The notes under the pieces: generated by a model | Seen by the model: only the letters and a program-made list of their open reading frames with translations | Told to the model about the DNA's origin: nothing | The model's database searches: none | DNA from: Zygnema cylindricum | Taxonomy: Eukaryota > Streptophyta > Zygnematophyceae > Zygnematales > Zygnemataceae | DNA: 64,000 nt | Direction: 5' to 3' | Assembly (NCBI GenBank): GCA_037447655.1 | Contig: JBBHKE010000387.1 | Span: 1-64,000 of the forward strand | Position numbers and translations under genes: made by a program | In this document: one piece after another, positions 10,044-20,580 of the stretch | How positions within the stretch are numbered: the stretch's first letter is position 1 | Layout: each line of letters begins with the position of its first letter

Positions 10044-10659
10044 TGGCATCTTTGCCACCCTATAACTTATCGGCTGGTTGGTCGTTTTCAGTGATTCTTT
10101 TTGCTATGGACTCAAGGGAGTCTAAGCTGCACAGGGGAGCAATCAAATTGTCAGTTTGCCTTCTTGGGCAGAAGTGGTCGTGGCTTAAAGTAGGTTAGTT
10201 AAACACTATCTAGAGGCTCCCTGTATTCTGTAGTCCAATGGAGGACACAGAATTGCATCATCCTATAGGATGATGCCACGTGTCATTTCCTTCCATTTCG
10301 CCGAGCTGCTCCTAGATAATCATTCCGGCATACCAACACTCACGCGTGCTGTCTTTTTTCTTTTTCCGGCGATCAATTTCAGCCGATCGATCTGATAGCG
10401 CGCCGAATAAATGTTGACCGTTGAAATTCACCGGTCACTGTTCCTTGTTGACCGTTTGAATTTCCTTTGTCCTTTGCGAGCAGTCGATCGCGACATTTAA
10501 TTTTGTCCGTCGAAATCAAATGTTGTTTCATTTATTTCGTGCGGTACTGCATTTCGTACGGTACCACACGTTTTATGTTTCGTTTCATTATGAAAGTTGT
10601 TAAAAAGATTATGTCGCTGTGTCATATATAAATACTTATCAAATGGGATAAATGCATTG

Positions 10660-10755
10660 ATTGATCAAGCCCTAATGGATAAGGCGGACGTCTAGTCGTA
10701 CATCTTTCGTCTGAAGGTCACAAGATCAAATCCTTTTCGTTGTAACCTAACTTTT
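10660..10755 (+). other. tRNA-Arg-like module T10 in A6 LTR
   Basis: AAGCCCTAATGGATAAGGCG (10667-10686) closely resembles the D-arm of plant tRNA-Arg genes. B box AGATCAAATCC at 10723-10733, then TTTT at 10734 and 10752. Confidence 0.6.
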
Positions 10756-10892
10756 ACAAGAGCCTTGTCTTCTACCTATCTTCTCATCTGTCTGAGGCAG
10801 CCATGGCTGCCTGTCAATTCTTAGTGACTACGACAAGTATGAGAACTGCAGGATCCCAAAAAAGATAGAATATAAAATATCACTTTTCAACA

Positions 10893-11559
10893 CTCCCCTT
10901 ATTTTCTAGTCTATCTTTTCTTTCAGTCCACACTTCTCCCTACAAAATGTTAATTTGGGAGAAGGAACTGGCTTAGTCATCATATGTGCTACCATCTCTC
11001 CATCGGGTCTATATTCCAAACTAATTATTTTAATCTCAACTTTCTCTCTAACAACGCTCAAACGAATATCCATATGCTTTGCTTTAAAGTGATGCTTAAG
11101 ATTTGCTGCAATTGCAATCGCAGCGTGATTGTCACAAAAAATCTTTTGCACTCCACTTTTCATATATCCCAGTTCTTGAAGCAAAGATTTCACCCACATC
11201 AATTCTTTCACATCGAAACAAGAGGCCATATACTTAGCCTCCATGGTGGACTGAGCAATCACCTTTTGTTGCTTGCTGCTCCAACAGCAAGCCCCATTCC
11301 CAACATACAACACATACCCAGAAGTACACCTTCTCATCGGAGCATCCCCATAATTGGCATCACTCCAAGTGGTGATGTCAGTATTATCCCCTCCCAAATG
11401 CAACCATAGATCTCTTATTCCTATCAAGTACCACATGACCCTTTTGGTTGCTTCCTAATCTTTCTTCCTAGGATCATTCAGACTCCTACTTAATACTCCC
11501 ACAGCTGCTGCAATATCAGGACGAGTACAGTTCATAAAATAGATCAAACTACCGACAAA
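10893..11559 (-). pseudogene. A6 RNase H domain remnant
   Basis: Long readable stretch (10906-11436) with catalytic TTWSDANYG, STMEAKYMA and CDNHAAIA. The C-terminal VADMMTK is changed to VAHMMTK. It ends CREKCGLKEKID just before the PPT. Upstream, 11437-11559 continues the RT-RNase H connection with stops. The catalytic triad is present, so the domain decayed mainly by frame breaks. Confidence 0.85.
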
Positions 11560-12480
11560 CTATCTGTACGCAATAGTTTGCATGAACTTGCTTTCCTCGG
11601 GCCCAAACTCATTATCCAAGATCAAGACTCCCTCTTCTGAGCTCTCCTCAATTCCCTTCTTTAAGTCCATGGGAGTTGTACAACTATTTGTTTTATCCAT
11701 TTGAATTTTTTCAAGCATATTCCCTATTGCTTCCTTTTGAGTTAGTCTAATTGTTTTCTTCTCTTTCTCTCTTTCCAAGTGAATTCTCAAAATGTACTTT
11801 GCCTCTCCCAAGTCTTTCATTTCAAATCTACTATTTAGATCCTTTTTCAGCCTATTAATTTTCACCATTGACTTACTCAAAACAAGCAAATCATCCACAT
11901 AGATAGCAATGAAAATTATACATTCCTCATCCTCAAATAGTTAGATGGAATGATCCGAACTGATTTGGATATTTTCCAAACTCGTCAAAAACTCGTCCTG
12001 CTTTTTATTCCATTGACGTGGAGCTTGTCCATAAAGAGAATTTATCAATCTGCACCTCTTACTTTCTTCTCCCTTCTCAACAAACCCTTTCGGCTGTAAG
12101 AAAGCGGTTTTGATGTCCATTTGGTGCCCTTCCATGTCTTCCGCTGCCGCTAGACTAAGTAGAATCCGGAAGGAGGGAAATCTAACAACCGGAGCGAAGG
12201 TCTCCTCATAATCGATTCCTTCTTTCTGTGTGAACCCCTTTGCCACTAATCTGGCCTTGTATTGCTCAATGGTGTTATCCGGGTTGAGTTTCAACTTAAA
12301 TACCCACTTACATCATATCGGCTTTTTGTCCGGAGGACAATCCACCAACTCCCATGTGTTTGCTTTCATAATGGAAGCCATCTCATCATTAATGGCTGTC
12401 ACCCATCTTTTACTTTCCGGACTATTAATTGCCTCTGAGTAAGTCTGGGGTTCGCTAAAATGTTACATCTTAGTTACCTT
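11560..12480 (-). pseudogene. A6 reverse transcriptase remnant
   Basis: Two readable blocks: 11941-12294 (NPDNTIEQYKARLVAKGF, MDIKTAFLQPKGFVEKG) and 11560-11898 (MDDLLVLSKS to RQTIAYR). The first Tyr-Val of YVDD is lost from frame at the break near 11900-11940. A small deletion removes the N-G-E-L-E region after MDIKTAFL. Otherwise ordinary family A RT. Confidence 0.85.
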
Positions 12481-13867
12481 GTTGTTCACTTGCCTCTCTT
12501 GAAGTCTCTTGCTACTTCTCCTTCCTCCTTCAAACTTTGATGCTAGAATGGAGGGTAATCTCGGATTTCTCCGAACGACTTCATCTTCTCCCCTATCCGT
12601 GGAGTCCATTTCCGGACGTTCATCATCCATTTCTTGTCTTTCTTCGGTTTGAATTGGAAGTAGTGTCTCTAAGAGAGGATCACTCTCGGTAAGATTTTTC
12701 TCTTCTTCTGCAAGGTCAGGCTGAACAGTAGTTCGGTTAGAAGAATCATAATCTAACTAGTTTTTTATGATTCAATTCTAATTTTGACCGGCTTAGTGTA
12801 CTTAAAAGGATCTATGGACTTTCCTTCGTCCAAGACTACCAAGTGTTTTACTAGAATTATGTCTTCTCTTCCGAGATCATAAATTCTATACCCCTTTACA
12901 TTTTCATCATACCTAAGTAAGTATCTCGGCTTTCCTCTAGCATCTAACTTCCAATCATATTTTTTTTGTGTTTAGACTAAATACTTGACTTCCAAAACCT
13001 TTAAGTGTGAAATATTAGGTTTTCTCCCGGTCCATCTTTCATAAGGTGTTTGGCCTTTTATGGCAGAGGTAAGGACTCTATTTTTGAGATAGTTAGCACA
13101 ATTCATAGCCTCTGCCCAAAAACTTTTCCTTATCTTTTTATTTGTCAACATACTACGGGCATTATCACTTAATGTCCGATTTAGTCTTTCGGCTACACCA
13201 TTTTGTTCTGAGTTCTTTAGGACAGTCTTTTGGTGATTAAAAAACTTCCTCTTTCATGTAATCCTCAAATTCATTAGAAGTGAATTCTCCCCCATTATCA
13301 CTCTTCACTCTCTTTATAGGTGTCTCATGAAGCTTTTCACTCCTTGCTTTATACTCCTTAAAATAAGCCAAAGCCTCAGATTTGTTTTTCAAGAAATAGA
13401 CTCTACAGTATCTAGACCAATCATCAGTGATAGTAAGCATAAATCTTTTCACTCCAACTGATGGCACTTTGGCCGGTCCCCATATGTCAGTATGAACTAA
13501 ATCTAAGACCTTTTCACCCTTATATGTTGCGGCTTTCGGAAAAGGCAATCTGTGGGCCTTTCCTTGAGCACACCCACCATAGTCATCCAAAGTCTCATTA
13601 TCACCAAAATGTATTCCCTCAACTACACACATCTTCTTTATTTCTTTTAATCTATCTAGATGCACATGTCCCAATATTTTATGCCACATCATCAAATCAC
13701 TTACACCAGCATAGTAAACTCGTGACTTTCCATTACTCAAATTCAACCTAAACATTCCTTGGCTACCCTTTTTGGCTGTGAAGAACATTTCATTCTAATA
13801 GCTAGCAATAAATACTCCTTTCTTGGTACTAGTCTCTAAACCCTTATCATCTAAGACCGACGTAGAG
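12481..13867 (-). pseudogene. A6 integrase and hinge remnant
   Basis: Integrase block 13788-13237: zinc module WHKILGHVHLDR, then DDYGGCAQGK (first Cys of the CxxC is Tyr), catalytic HTDIWG and SDNGGEF intact. The C-terminal half and hinge (12481-13236) are readable only in pieces. The copy is cut at 13867 just after the protease, where element E begins, so gag is missing. Confidence 0.85.
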
Positions 13868-15181
13868 TGTCAAGCTCGTTGGCTTTACCGGCACTTCTCT
13901 AGATCACCATGGATTTCCGGGCCTCTTCTCCCCTGTACGATCATCGGAGTACGAAGGAAGGAGTGCACCCAGCTGGAGCAGATCTTCTATTTTCCAAACT
14001 GAGAGGAACGCAAAGGCCGGAAGACAAAGTTATTACGTTTCCAAATAACCTTTTTGTTACGTGCGACCAATTTCCACTTGTCACTTTGGGGGCTACATTG
14101 TGGAACGCTGCGTAACTTTTGGGATGATCTCATAGATTTTGCTGTTGGCTGTCTGTAGAAGGTTAGTTCTAGTCCACCAGACAGGCAGAGCATTTATTAC
14201 ATTAAGTCAAAGCTAAGCGTTTCACGTCCATTTCAGAACTTTATGCTCAAGAGTGTATCATAGAATGACATTTGGCTTGCAATCTAGCCGAAACTAGTCG
14301 CATGACTTTTTGCCCTGATTGTAGTACAACCCGTTTTGTCTCATGTCCGTACGACAACAATTCCTTGCCTCTGATTGGATCCTGGTATTGCTTTGACTTC
14401 GGCACTTTCGATAGGAAAAACTTTGCTTGTATAAGGCACTTGAGGCCGAAGGAGACAAGTGGCAGTTTTAGTACTGTCTCTTCAGAAAAACTATTGAAAT
14501 TCTAGCAAACTTTCTTGTGGAGAACTTTTGTTTTGTATGTGATTGTGACACTTTTGCCATCTTGGTTTTGCATCTGTCATTTGTGGAAATTGTAGTCCGG
14601 TTCGGTGGTTGGCACAGTCTTTCCTGTTTGGGCGATTTTGGGACTGGTGTTTGTTGAAAACCAAGAAGGGTCTTGCTGGTTGCGGGTTGCGGAAACCGAG
14701 GAGTTAAGGAGGCCTTACCTGTTCCGGTGTCTGCTAGAGAGATTTCGTCTCCCCTTGTTGTCAGCTTTACATTTTGGGGGTAGGTTGAGCTCGCTTGCTA
14801 TCATTCTACATTCTGCCTTTATTCCCTATTTTTCTAGGGCAAGGTGATATTGTTAATTATGAGACACCATATGTATATTTTATCTTTTAATTATTCTCAG
14901 TGAAAGTATCTTGTTGTCTCTTTGGTAATCCTTTTCGGGGCTTCGGTCGGTTTTCTTTAGGGGTCGATTACCAAAATCTTTTGGACCAAAATAGTGGATT
15001 TTGAGGGAATCTTTGTTAGACTTTCATCAGCCTGCCACAGTACTGAATCAGCCACCTGTCTCTTTAGGTTAAAGAGGATAGGTGCTCAGGACGAAGTACT
15101 TTTATAACAGGATTTAGCTCTTCCTTTCCCCGTCAGCTATAAGAGGAGGAGAAGTTCAGGATAAGGATCTTCCGGGTGTCC
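13868..15181 (+). repeat. Element E copy E2: LTR-like and leader region
   Basis: Begins TGTCAAGCTCGTTGG at 13868, matching E1. A TATA-like TGTATAAGG lies at 14429-14437. The stretch has no coding frame of note. I could not fix the inner LTR end or a PBS, and there is no second LTR. Likely 5' LTR plus leader of an unclassified LTR element, but this rests on the repeated terminus and the TATA box only. Confidence 0.4.
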
Positions 15182-16110
15182 ACTCGGAAGAGCAGGAGAG
15201 GCAAGAAGAAATGGCCCAGGAAGAAGAGTCATAGATGCCAGAGGCATCAACCCCATTTGGCTCACCATCACACATTGAGCAGTTTCTTAAGGGAATGATT
15301 CCTCCGGCTGGTGCAGCTGAGACTTTTCCGGAACACCCAGAGAAGAGATCCTCTCCTCCACCTCCACCTGTCTTTTCCCCCGAGAATTTCCCAACTTTGT
15401 CCGAGGCAGCCAGGGCAAGGGCCGCTGAGAGGGCGGAGAGACCTCCATGGTCTCCTAAATCACGTAGAAAGGGATTGACCCACAAGGAAGTGGTCCCTGG
15501 TCACCTCCCCAAAATCGGTCGCTATACCAGATCTAAGGCACCGAAAGCAGAGATGTACATGGATTTTGAGATCCTGGCCGATCCTAACCGGCCAGGTTGC
15601 AAAAAGATCTTAGCCCTTCACAATCTCCATTTGTTGAAGGTTAAGAAGGAGTTGGTGCAGCGGGTAGCCAAGACAGATCGAGCCTGAATAGTGCGCCCAG
15701 TGAGAGGTGTGGTGGAGATAGTGAGCAGCTCGTCCGAGAGTGGCCCCCCCACCTCAGAACAAAAGCAACCGGGGGGACCATCAACTTCCTACCAACACCC
15801 CACCCAATCTCCGGACACCGCAACTAGAAGGCAGTCTGAGGGTGGGGCGATCCCTCGGGCACGGGCAGGGGAAAGAACCAGCAAGCGAGGGTTACCCAAG
15901 CTTAAGAAGGGGTACAGGTTTGACCATCGAGACCGCTAGGGCCGGTTTGCTCCCCGACCTAAAGCGGAGCCATGCTTCCCTTCCGCCTCCGTCTCTCCGA
16001 GCTCAAAGTCTCCCTCTACACCTGTGGCTCGACCTTCCGAGGGGTTGAGGAGTTCTAGACTCACAGATCTTGATGTACCGGTTTGGGGATTGCGGATCTC
16101 TCGGGTGTGG
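15182..16110 (+). pseudogene. GC-rich broken ORF of element E, function unknown
   Basis: One frame runs about 310 codons with stops at 15232, 15685 and 15937. It starts acidic (EEQERQEEMAQEEES) and turns Pro/Ser/Ala-rich (PPPPPVFSPENFPTLSEAARA). A short block follows that looks folded (KAEMYMDFEILADPNRPGC, then HNLHLLKVKKELVQRV). It ends in a basic, Ser/Pro-rich tail. No zinc knuckle, protease or RT motif is visible. Position after an LTR-like region suggests a gag-like protein. GC content is clearly above the surroundings, hinting at a different origin or age. I do not recognise the family. Confidence 0.4.
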
Positions 16111-16164
16111 TGAGCAGCACACAAAAACTGGTGGATATCCTGCGATCACAGAGTCAAGCTACGG

Positions 16165-17218
16165 CGGGGGCGGGACCCGTTTCAAACAGTACGGATTGCT
16201 CCACAATAAACAAAATCCTCTCAAACTAATCCAATATGCATTAGGCTATAGAAAATGTAAACTCCCACAGTTACAACCAAATCTACCAAGGAACGTGGAA
16301 GATATAAGCTTCAGAGTTTCCCAAAAACAGCTGACAACTTTACAAACTAACCACTTTGACTTCTCATAGAATCTTACAAAGATAACAGAATAGACTGAAA
16401 CTTCTCACACATTCAGATTATACATGATAGAATAACTTCGCAAAGTATCACATGAAAAAAACAAATAGAGTGATCACACCAACAGGTCAAAGATGCAGAA
16501 AACAGTTTGCCATAGCTTTGATAAATATGACTGTGATACTCAAAATATTCTAAGTCCTACAAGTTATACTCAGAGTGTTCACTACTGAATGTACGGAGGT
16601 ATACCAGCCGTACGGTATCTACCATCTACCTAAACTATTGTAAGTATACCCGAATAGTTCAAGGAATGTTAGACTGAACAGATCTACACTAATAAACAAA
16701 CTAGCAAAAAGACAAACCTATGTTGTACATAATATTTACATCGACATCTCCACAATCTTTGTACGTATAAAACCAAGCTACCACTAAGTAACCACTAAAC
16801 AAATATCATTACTCACGATCTATACGAGTTATATTATCTGCAGCTGCGTGAACTGCTTTGTTCGTACGGATCATATCAAGGTAACCGCAGCTGCATTGAC
16901 TTGTCTGCGTCGCACCTCCTCTGTACCGGCGGCGCATATTCATCCAAAATAACCGTAGCTGCGTTGTCCTGTCTGCATCGCAACTGCGTCGTATCGGCGG
17001 GGCCTGGTTCAACATTTCGTTTATTCCACATCGGATCGCTTCGCGATCCGCCGTTCATTTGTCAATGCTTGTACACGCCACTCAATGAGTCTGTTTTATC
17101 ACTTAAATTATATCCGTTTGTTTGCTCCCCCAATCCATAAATCCATTCGAACCTCCACATTAAATTCCATAGCGCACGAACTATCGCGTATGCATGAAAC
17201 AAACTTTTCAAAACAACA
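16165..17218 (-). repeat. C-family LTR C2
   Basis: Matches 26930-27830 (C3) over long stretches. Starts TGTTGTTTTGAAAAG at 17218 after a PPT-like run. The inner end near 16165 is cut by element E. Contains CGCAGCTGCG-type motifs near 16840-17000. Confidence 0.65.
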
Positions 17219-17520
17219 CTCCCCCGAAAATTTAGTTTCGTGCACCTAAAAAAAATATGCATCGTGTAATGCTGTGTTGCTATGTTGCGCTAGTTTGACA
17301 TTGCAGCGCAGTATGAATACATTGTGGAGCGTGTATTGCTATGCTGCTACGCTGCGCTAGTTCGATATCGCAGCCCAATACTAATACAATATGCAGCGTG
17401 TACTGCTATGCTGCCATGCTGCACTATTTTTACATCGCAGCCCTAGCAGCTGCTCCTTTCGCCCTTAACTTTCTCCTCATAGCCTCATCTTTTGAGAACT
17501 AAAGCTTTCAAATTCAAAAC
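17219..17520 (-). repeat. C-family 3' UTR with ~67-bp minisatellite
   Basis: About three diverged copies of a ~67-bp unit (17245-17445), each with a CTATGCTGC/GCTGCGCTAG core and GCAGC start. In C1 the same place, between pol and PPT, also holds GCAGC-rich repeats. At 17520 a second PPT-LTR border (AAGGGAG then TTTTGAATTTG) is visible on the minus strand, so two C-family pieces are joined here. Confidence 0.5.
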
Positions 17521-18112
17521 TCCCTTAAAGCTTTAGACTCAGTAGTCCATGCGGATATTTCTACTCTAATGGAGATACATACAAAATGAAGAATGTAAAA
17601 TATTTAGAGATTAAAAATTCTCTATCAACCTCCACTACTAATGAATCATAAATATTAGCCAACCAATACATCACCACAATGTTGCTAACGTCGCCATTTC
17701 CCATTTGCCTTGCTAAAAACCACCACCTTGCAAAATTTGTCCTGTAACAGCTCTTTGTAAGTCATAAATGCGAAAATGTCACTTTCATTAACGCTATAAC
17801 ACCACTGCTTCCGCTGCGTTGCTGTACTTCGTTGCTATGTTGCGTTGCTACGTTGCGACGCGAACTGCTTCCGCTAAGTCACCACTGCTTCTGCTGTGTT
17901 TCTGCCATGTCTTCCAAACTTCCCCTTCTTGACAACTGCCTCTTTGCCGAGTTAATCATTTAATATTCAAACACTCTTTATCTTCCCTGAAAAACTTTAT
18001 CAACCATTTCCTTAATTTGTGTGAATTTTATATACTAACAAATTTGAATATGGTCCCGTAACAGCTCTCCCTATGACATAAACGCCAAATTGTCCTTTCA
18101 CTAATGATATAA
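17521..18112. other. No gene; diverged direct repeat and GCTGC-rich DNA
   Basis: No supported coding region. A ~60-bp block with GTAACAGCTC occurs twice (17740-17800 and 18055-18112, diverged). Between them is a run of GCTGC/GTTGC words (17808-17912). Probably old C-family-derived DNA. Confidence 0.4.
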
Positions 18113-18166
18113 TGTAGAAATTAATGATCCATTTAAAGTATTTTCTAGGTCTAAATAGAAATATAG
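18113..18166 (+). repeat. A-family LTR start fragment
   Basis: TGTAGAAATTAATG onward matches the first ~55 bp of the solo LTR at 34894. Confidence 0.7.
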
Positions 18167-18256
18167 AGGTAACAACCACTTTCAATTGTTAACGCTCACA
18201 AAAAAAGTTAAAATAAACTCTAAACCATGTTTAGAACACAAATTCGAGTTTGCGCT
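18167..18256 (-). repeat. Orphan satellite half-unit
   Basis: The reverse complement (AGCGCAAACTCGAATTTGTG start, then AAACATGGTTTAGAG and GTGAGCGTTAAC) matches one ~100-bp half of the satellite at 22278-26847. It lies 4 kb away, inverted, between two LTR scraps. Confidence 0.75.
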
Positions 18257-18257
18257 A

Positions 18258-18640
18258 TGAATTTCTATGGTCTCTATTGACCCACAGAATAAGCAGCCTA
18301 TGTAAAGCCTCTAGGATAATATTTGCCCCTTCTACTTTCCCGCTGAATAAGCGCCACCCAGGCACACAAATATTTTGACCAATCTCACCCTTGTGAGGAC
18401 AAGACTCCCCTAAATCAAACGCAAAAAGAATCACTGAATTGGCTCCACTGAGCAGTAAGTTATGGCTGGTCAAAGATGACCTTTATAGTTACAAGCTCTC
18501 TTAGAGAGAGAGGTACCTAAATATTTCTAAGTCTCGGTATGCCTACTCACGACTACCTACTACTAAACCCTAGTCCAATAGGAACACTATATAGTACAAG
18601 AAGGTACAATGGGTGATATACTTATTATACGACATACCTT
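18258..18640 (-). repeat. A-family LTR end fragment
   Basis: Matches the U5/R end of A-family LTRs (LTR end at 18258). Hairpin 2 is kept (CTCAC/GTGAG, 18384-18397) and hairpin 1 is degraded. The other end abuts the F gag frame. Confidence 0.7.
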
Positions 18641-20340
18641 AAGATGAAAAATGCAGCTGAACTATAGAAATGTCTAGAATGTAGGTATTCAGAAACTTCT
18701 TTGTATCATTGGTTTAGTAGCGCTACTAAACTTTTTGGATATAAGTATGTAGGCGGAAGCATGGTGGGTTATTGTACTGGTATAGAAAGATTATTTGCAG
18801 ATGCTTTGGCAGGAGGAAGCTTTACAGATGCACAACAGGTTGTCTTATTAATGAGAGGCTTACCTAGTGACTACAGAAATGCATCAAATAGACTCACTCA
18901 AATTGATAAAAAGGATTGGAACCTAAGCATGGGAATCCGCGTAGTGTTAGATGACGATGATAGTAAAAAGGTCTTTGAAAGGATTATGGAGGTTTCTAAG
19001 TCACAGTTTCGGAAAATTAGAGGTAACAATATGTCCGGAAATGGACCTAAAAATTGTTTTTATTGTAATGATTTAGGACATACCTTCAAGGTATGTCCAT
19101 CATATAAAAGTGCATGTGTTACAGGAAAATTCAGAGATTGGTGGGACAACAACCAAGTTCGTCCCTCAACAAGGAGAGAAACAAGTGCATTTATGAGTGA
19201 GGAATAAGACTTGACCGATGACAGAAGACTTACACCTTCTGTTGACGAATTTGCGTACTTAGCGACAGTCTATGTTTGTCGGAATATGGTGAAAGAGAAA
19301 GGAAAGGGAAAGTTTGCTGCCACAGAAAATGGAGTGGAGGAAGAGGTGACAGAAAAAGATTTGTCTCTTGTCAATACTTTTGATGGCAGATTGGTAAGTG
19401 ACACAATTTTACGAAAAGAAAGGGTTACAGAAATAGGAGGAGTTGATGGGAGTGAAGGGCACCTGAAATTAGAAGTGGAAGGTACTGAAAATAGTGTGGT
19501 TATCAAAAATAGTGTGGAGAAAGAAGGAAGTGAAAAAGACTTGGTGTGTGTGAATGTTTTTTGTGATAAATTAGTGTGTGAAAATGACTTACAATGAGAT
19601 GAGATTCTTGAAGAAAGGGGAGTAAAAGATAGTGAAGTACACTTAAAATTGGATGCAGAATATTCTTTAGATATAGAGAATACTGAACTGAAAACAAAAC
19701 TTAGAGAAGGGCAAAGAGAAGAGGAGGAGAAAAGTAGAGTAAAAGAGGAAGATGATGAGAGAGAAAATGGTGAATTAACACAAGATGGGGAATTAACACC
19801 AAAAGTGGAAAATATTGTGGATTTAAAAATTAATGAACTTAGCGAAGATCCGGTAGAAATTGTTAGGAAAATGAGGCTAAGAAAGGAAGTTTATGAGAGC
19901 GGAAAAAGTCATAAAATTGGAGGAATATGGAAAATAAGAAAAAATATTAGGAAGAGGAGAGAGCAACTAAATGAATAGGGGATCAAAATGAAAATTTTTA
20001 AAATATATACACATAAGGGGAGTGGCAAATCTACGGAAAAAGACCAAAAATTTGTGAGGAAATCTACACGATATAGGGGTAATGGGAAGACAAACCATGG
20101 CAGAAATTTAAACTCAATGAGGAGACCAGAGTGTAGTAAGAGATCAAGAAGAAGATATAGATTAACAAAGAACAGCTGGAGAAGAAACCAACTCTATAGG
20201 CGACCACACAAAGAACCGGAAAAAGGCATTTTTGAAGTGGAAAACCGACACCTTCAAGGGGAAAATTCATTGTTTAAACGGGAGATATATTGGAGTGACT
20301 GGTATGGTGACTAAAAATCTGACAAAATCTTAGAGTTACC
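18641..20340 (+). pseudogene. F: gag-only copia-like frame with charged tails
   Basis: One frame holds all recognisable content, with stops at 19205, 19595, 19976 and 20312. It opens inside a gag capsid domain (LMRGLPSDYRNASNRL), 5'-truncated by an LTR scrap. An intact knuckle CFYCNDLGHTFKVC (CX2CX4HX4C) lies near 19054-19096. No protease or pol follows. Instead there is an acidic Glu/Asp/Val-rich region (19211-19700) containing two related ~65-residue units, both starting with EKDL and followed by a HLKL block. Next is a Glu-rich segment, then a Lys/Arg-rich segment (19988-20200). A PPT-like run follows at 20371. I infer a non-autonomous gag-only element; the tails match nothing I know. Confidence 0.6.
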
Positions 20341-20370
20341 AGTGTATGATTGCTTAAAACTAAAACATCC

Positions 20371-20580
20371 AAAACTTAGGAGGAGTGTTGTTTTTGAAAA
20401 GTTTTGGATGTTTAGTAGTGAAGGTTGTGAGAGAGAATTTCCGAACTTAGAATATTTTTCTTATCCTTGTTTTAGAATATACCTGTATTACAATGGACAG
20501 TTTTGTAAATTGAGTGAAGTACTAAGTCTAAAGTTTTAGGCGAGTGTTGTGATTTGAAAAATTTAGTACACAGTAGATGG
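20371..20580 (+). repeat. Two successive PPT/LTR-start borders
   Basis: AAAACTTAGGAGGAG followed by TGTTGTTTTTGAAAAG (LTR start 20386), then AAAGTTTTAGGCGAG followed by TGTTGTGATTTG (LTR start 20545). Both look like PPT plus LTR start of the C/F group on the plus strand. The second is cut after ~36 bp by the C1 LTR. Confidence 0.5.

Larger units (their letters stand above)
9217..10257 (+). repeat. Solo LTR L5 (1041 bp) with 5-bp TSD
   Basis: Complete LTR, TGTTGAAATAAG to GAATTGCA, flanked by TCATC at 9212-9216 and 10258-10262. No internal DNA is present, so it is a solo LTR left by recombination. It contains CT/GA arms around the U3 core (9300-9346), the tRNA-like module on the minus strand (9417-9501), inverted ACGT elements GACGTGGC (9765) and GCCACGTGG (9783), a TATA box (10037), hairpin GACTC/GAGTC (10109-10122), and the LTR-borne gag ATG (ATGGAGGACACAG near 10239). 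Confidence 0.92.
8766..10892 (-). repeat. 3' LTR of A6, split by a solo LTR
   Basis: Starts TGTTGAAAAGTGAT at 10892 after PPT AAAATAAGGGGAG (10893-10905) and ends at 8766. The solo LTR L5 and one TSD copy (9217-10262) interrupt it. It contains a 16-bp palindrome GGCAGCCATGGCTGCC near 10796, a tRNA-Arg-like module at 10660, and GGGCTC/GAGTCC hairpin arms near 8910-8925. Distinct LTR subgroup, closest to 62297-63123. Confidence 0.8.

Noticed and set aside
9217-10257. TRIM or SINE
   Set aside because: It is a full ~1.04-kb LTR identical in layout to LTRs flanking gag-pol, with no internal domain of its own.
15235-15687. Host gene exon
   Set aside because: In-frame stops before and after, no splice-supported partners, and adjacency to a repeated E terminus argue for a mobile-element ORF.
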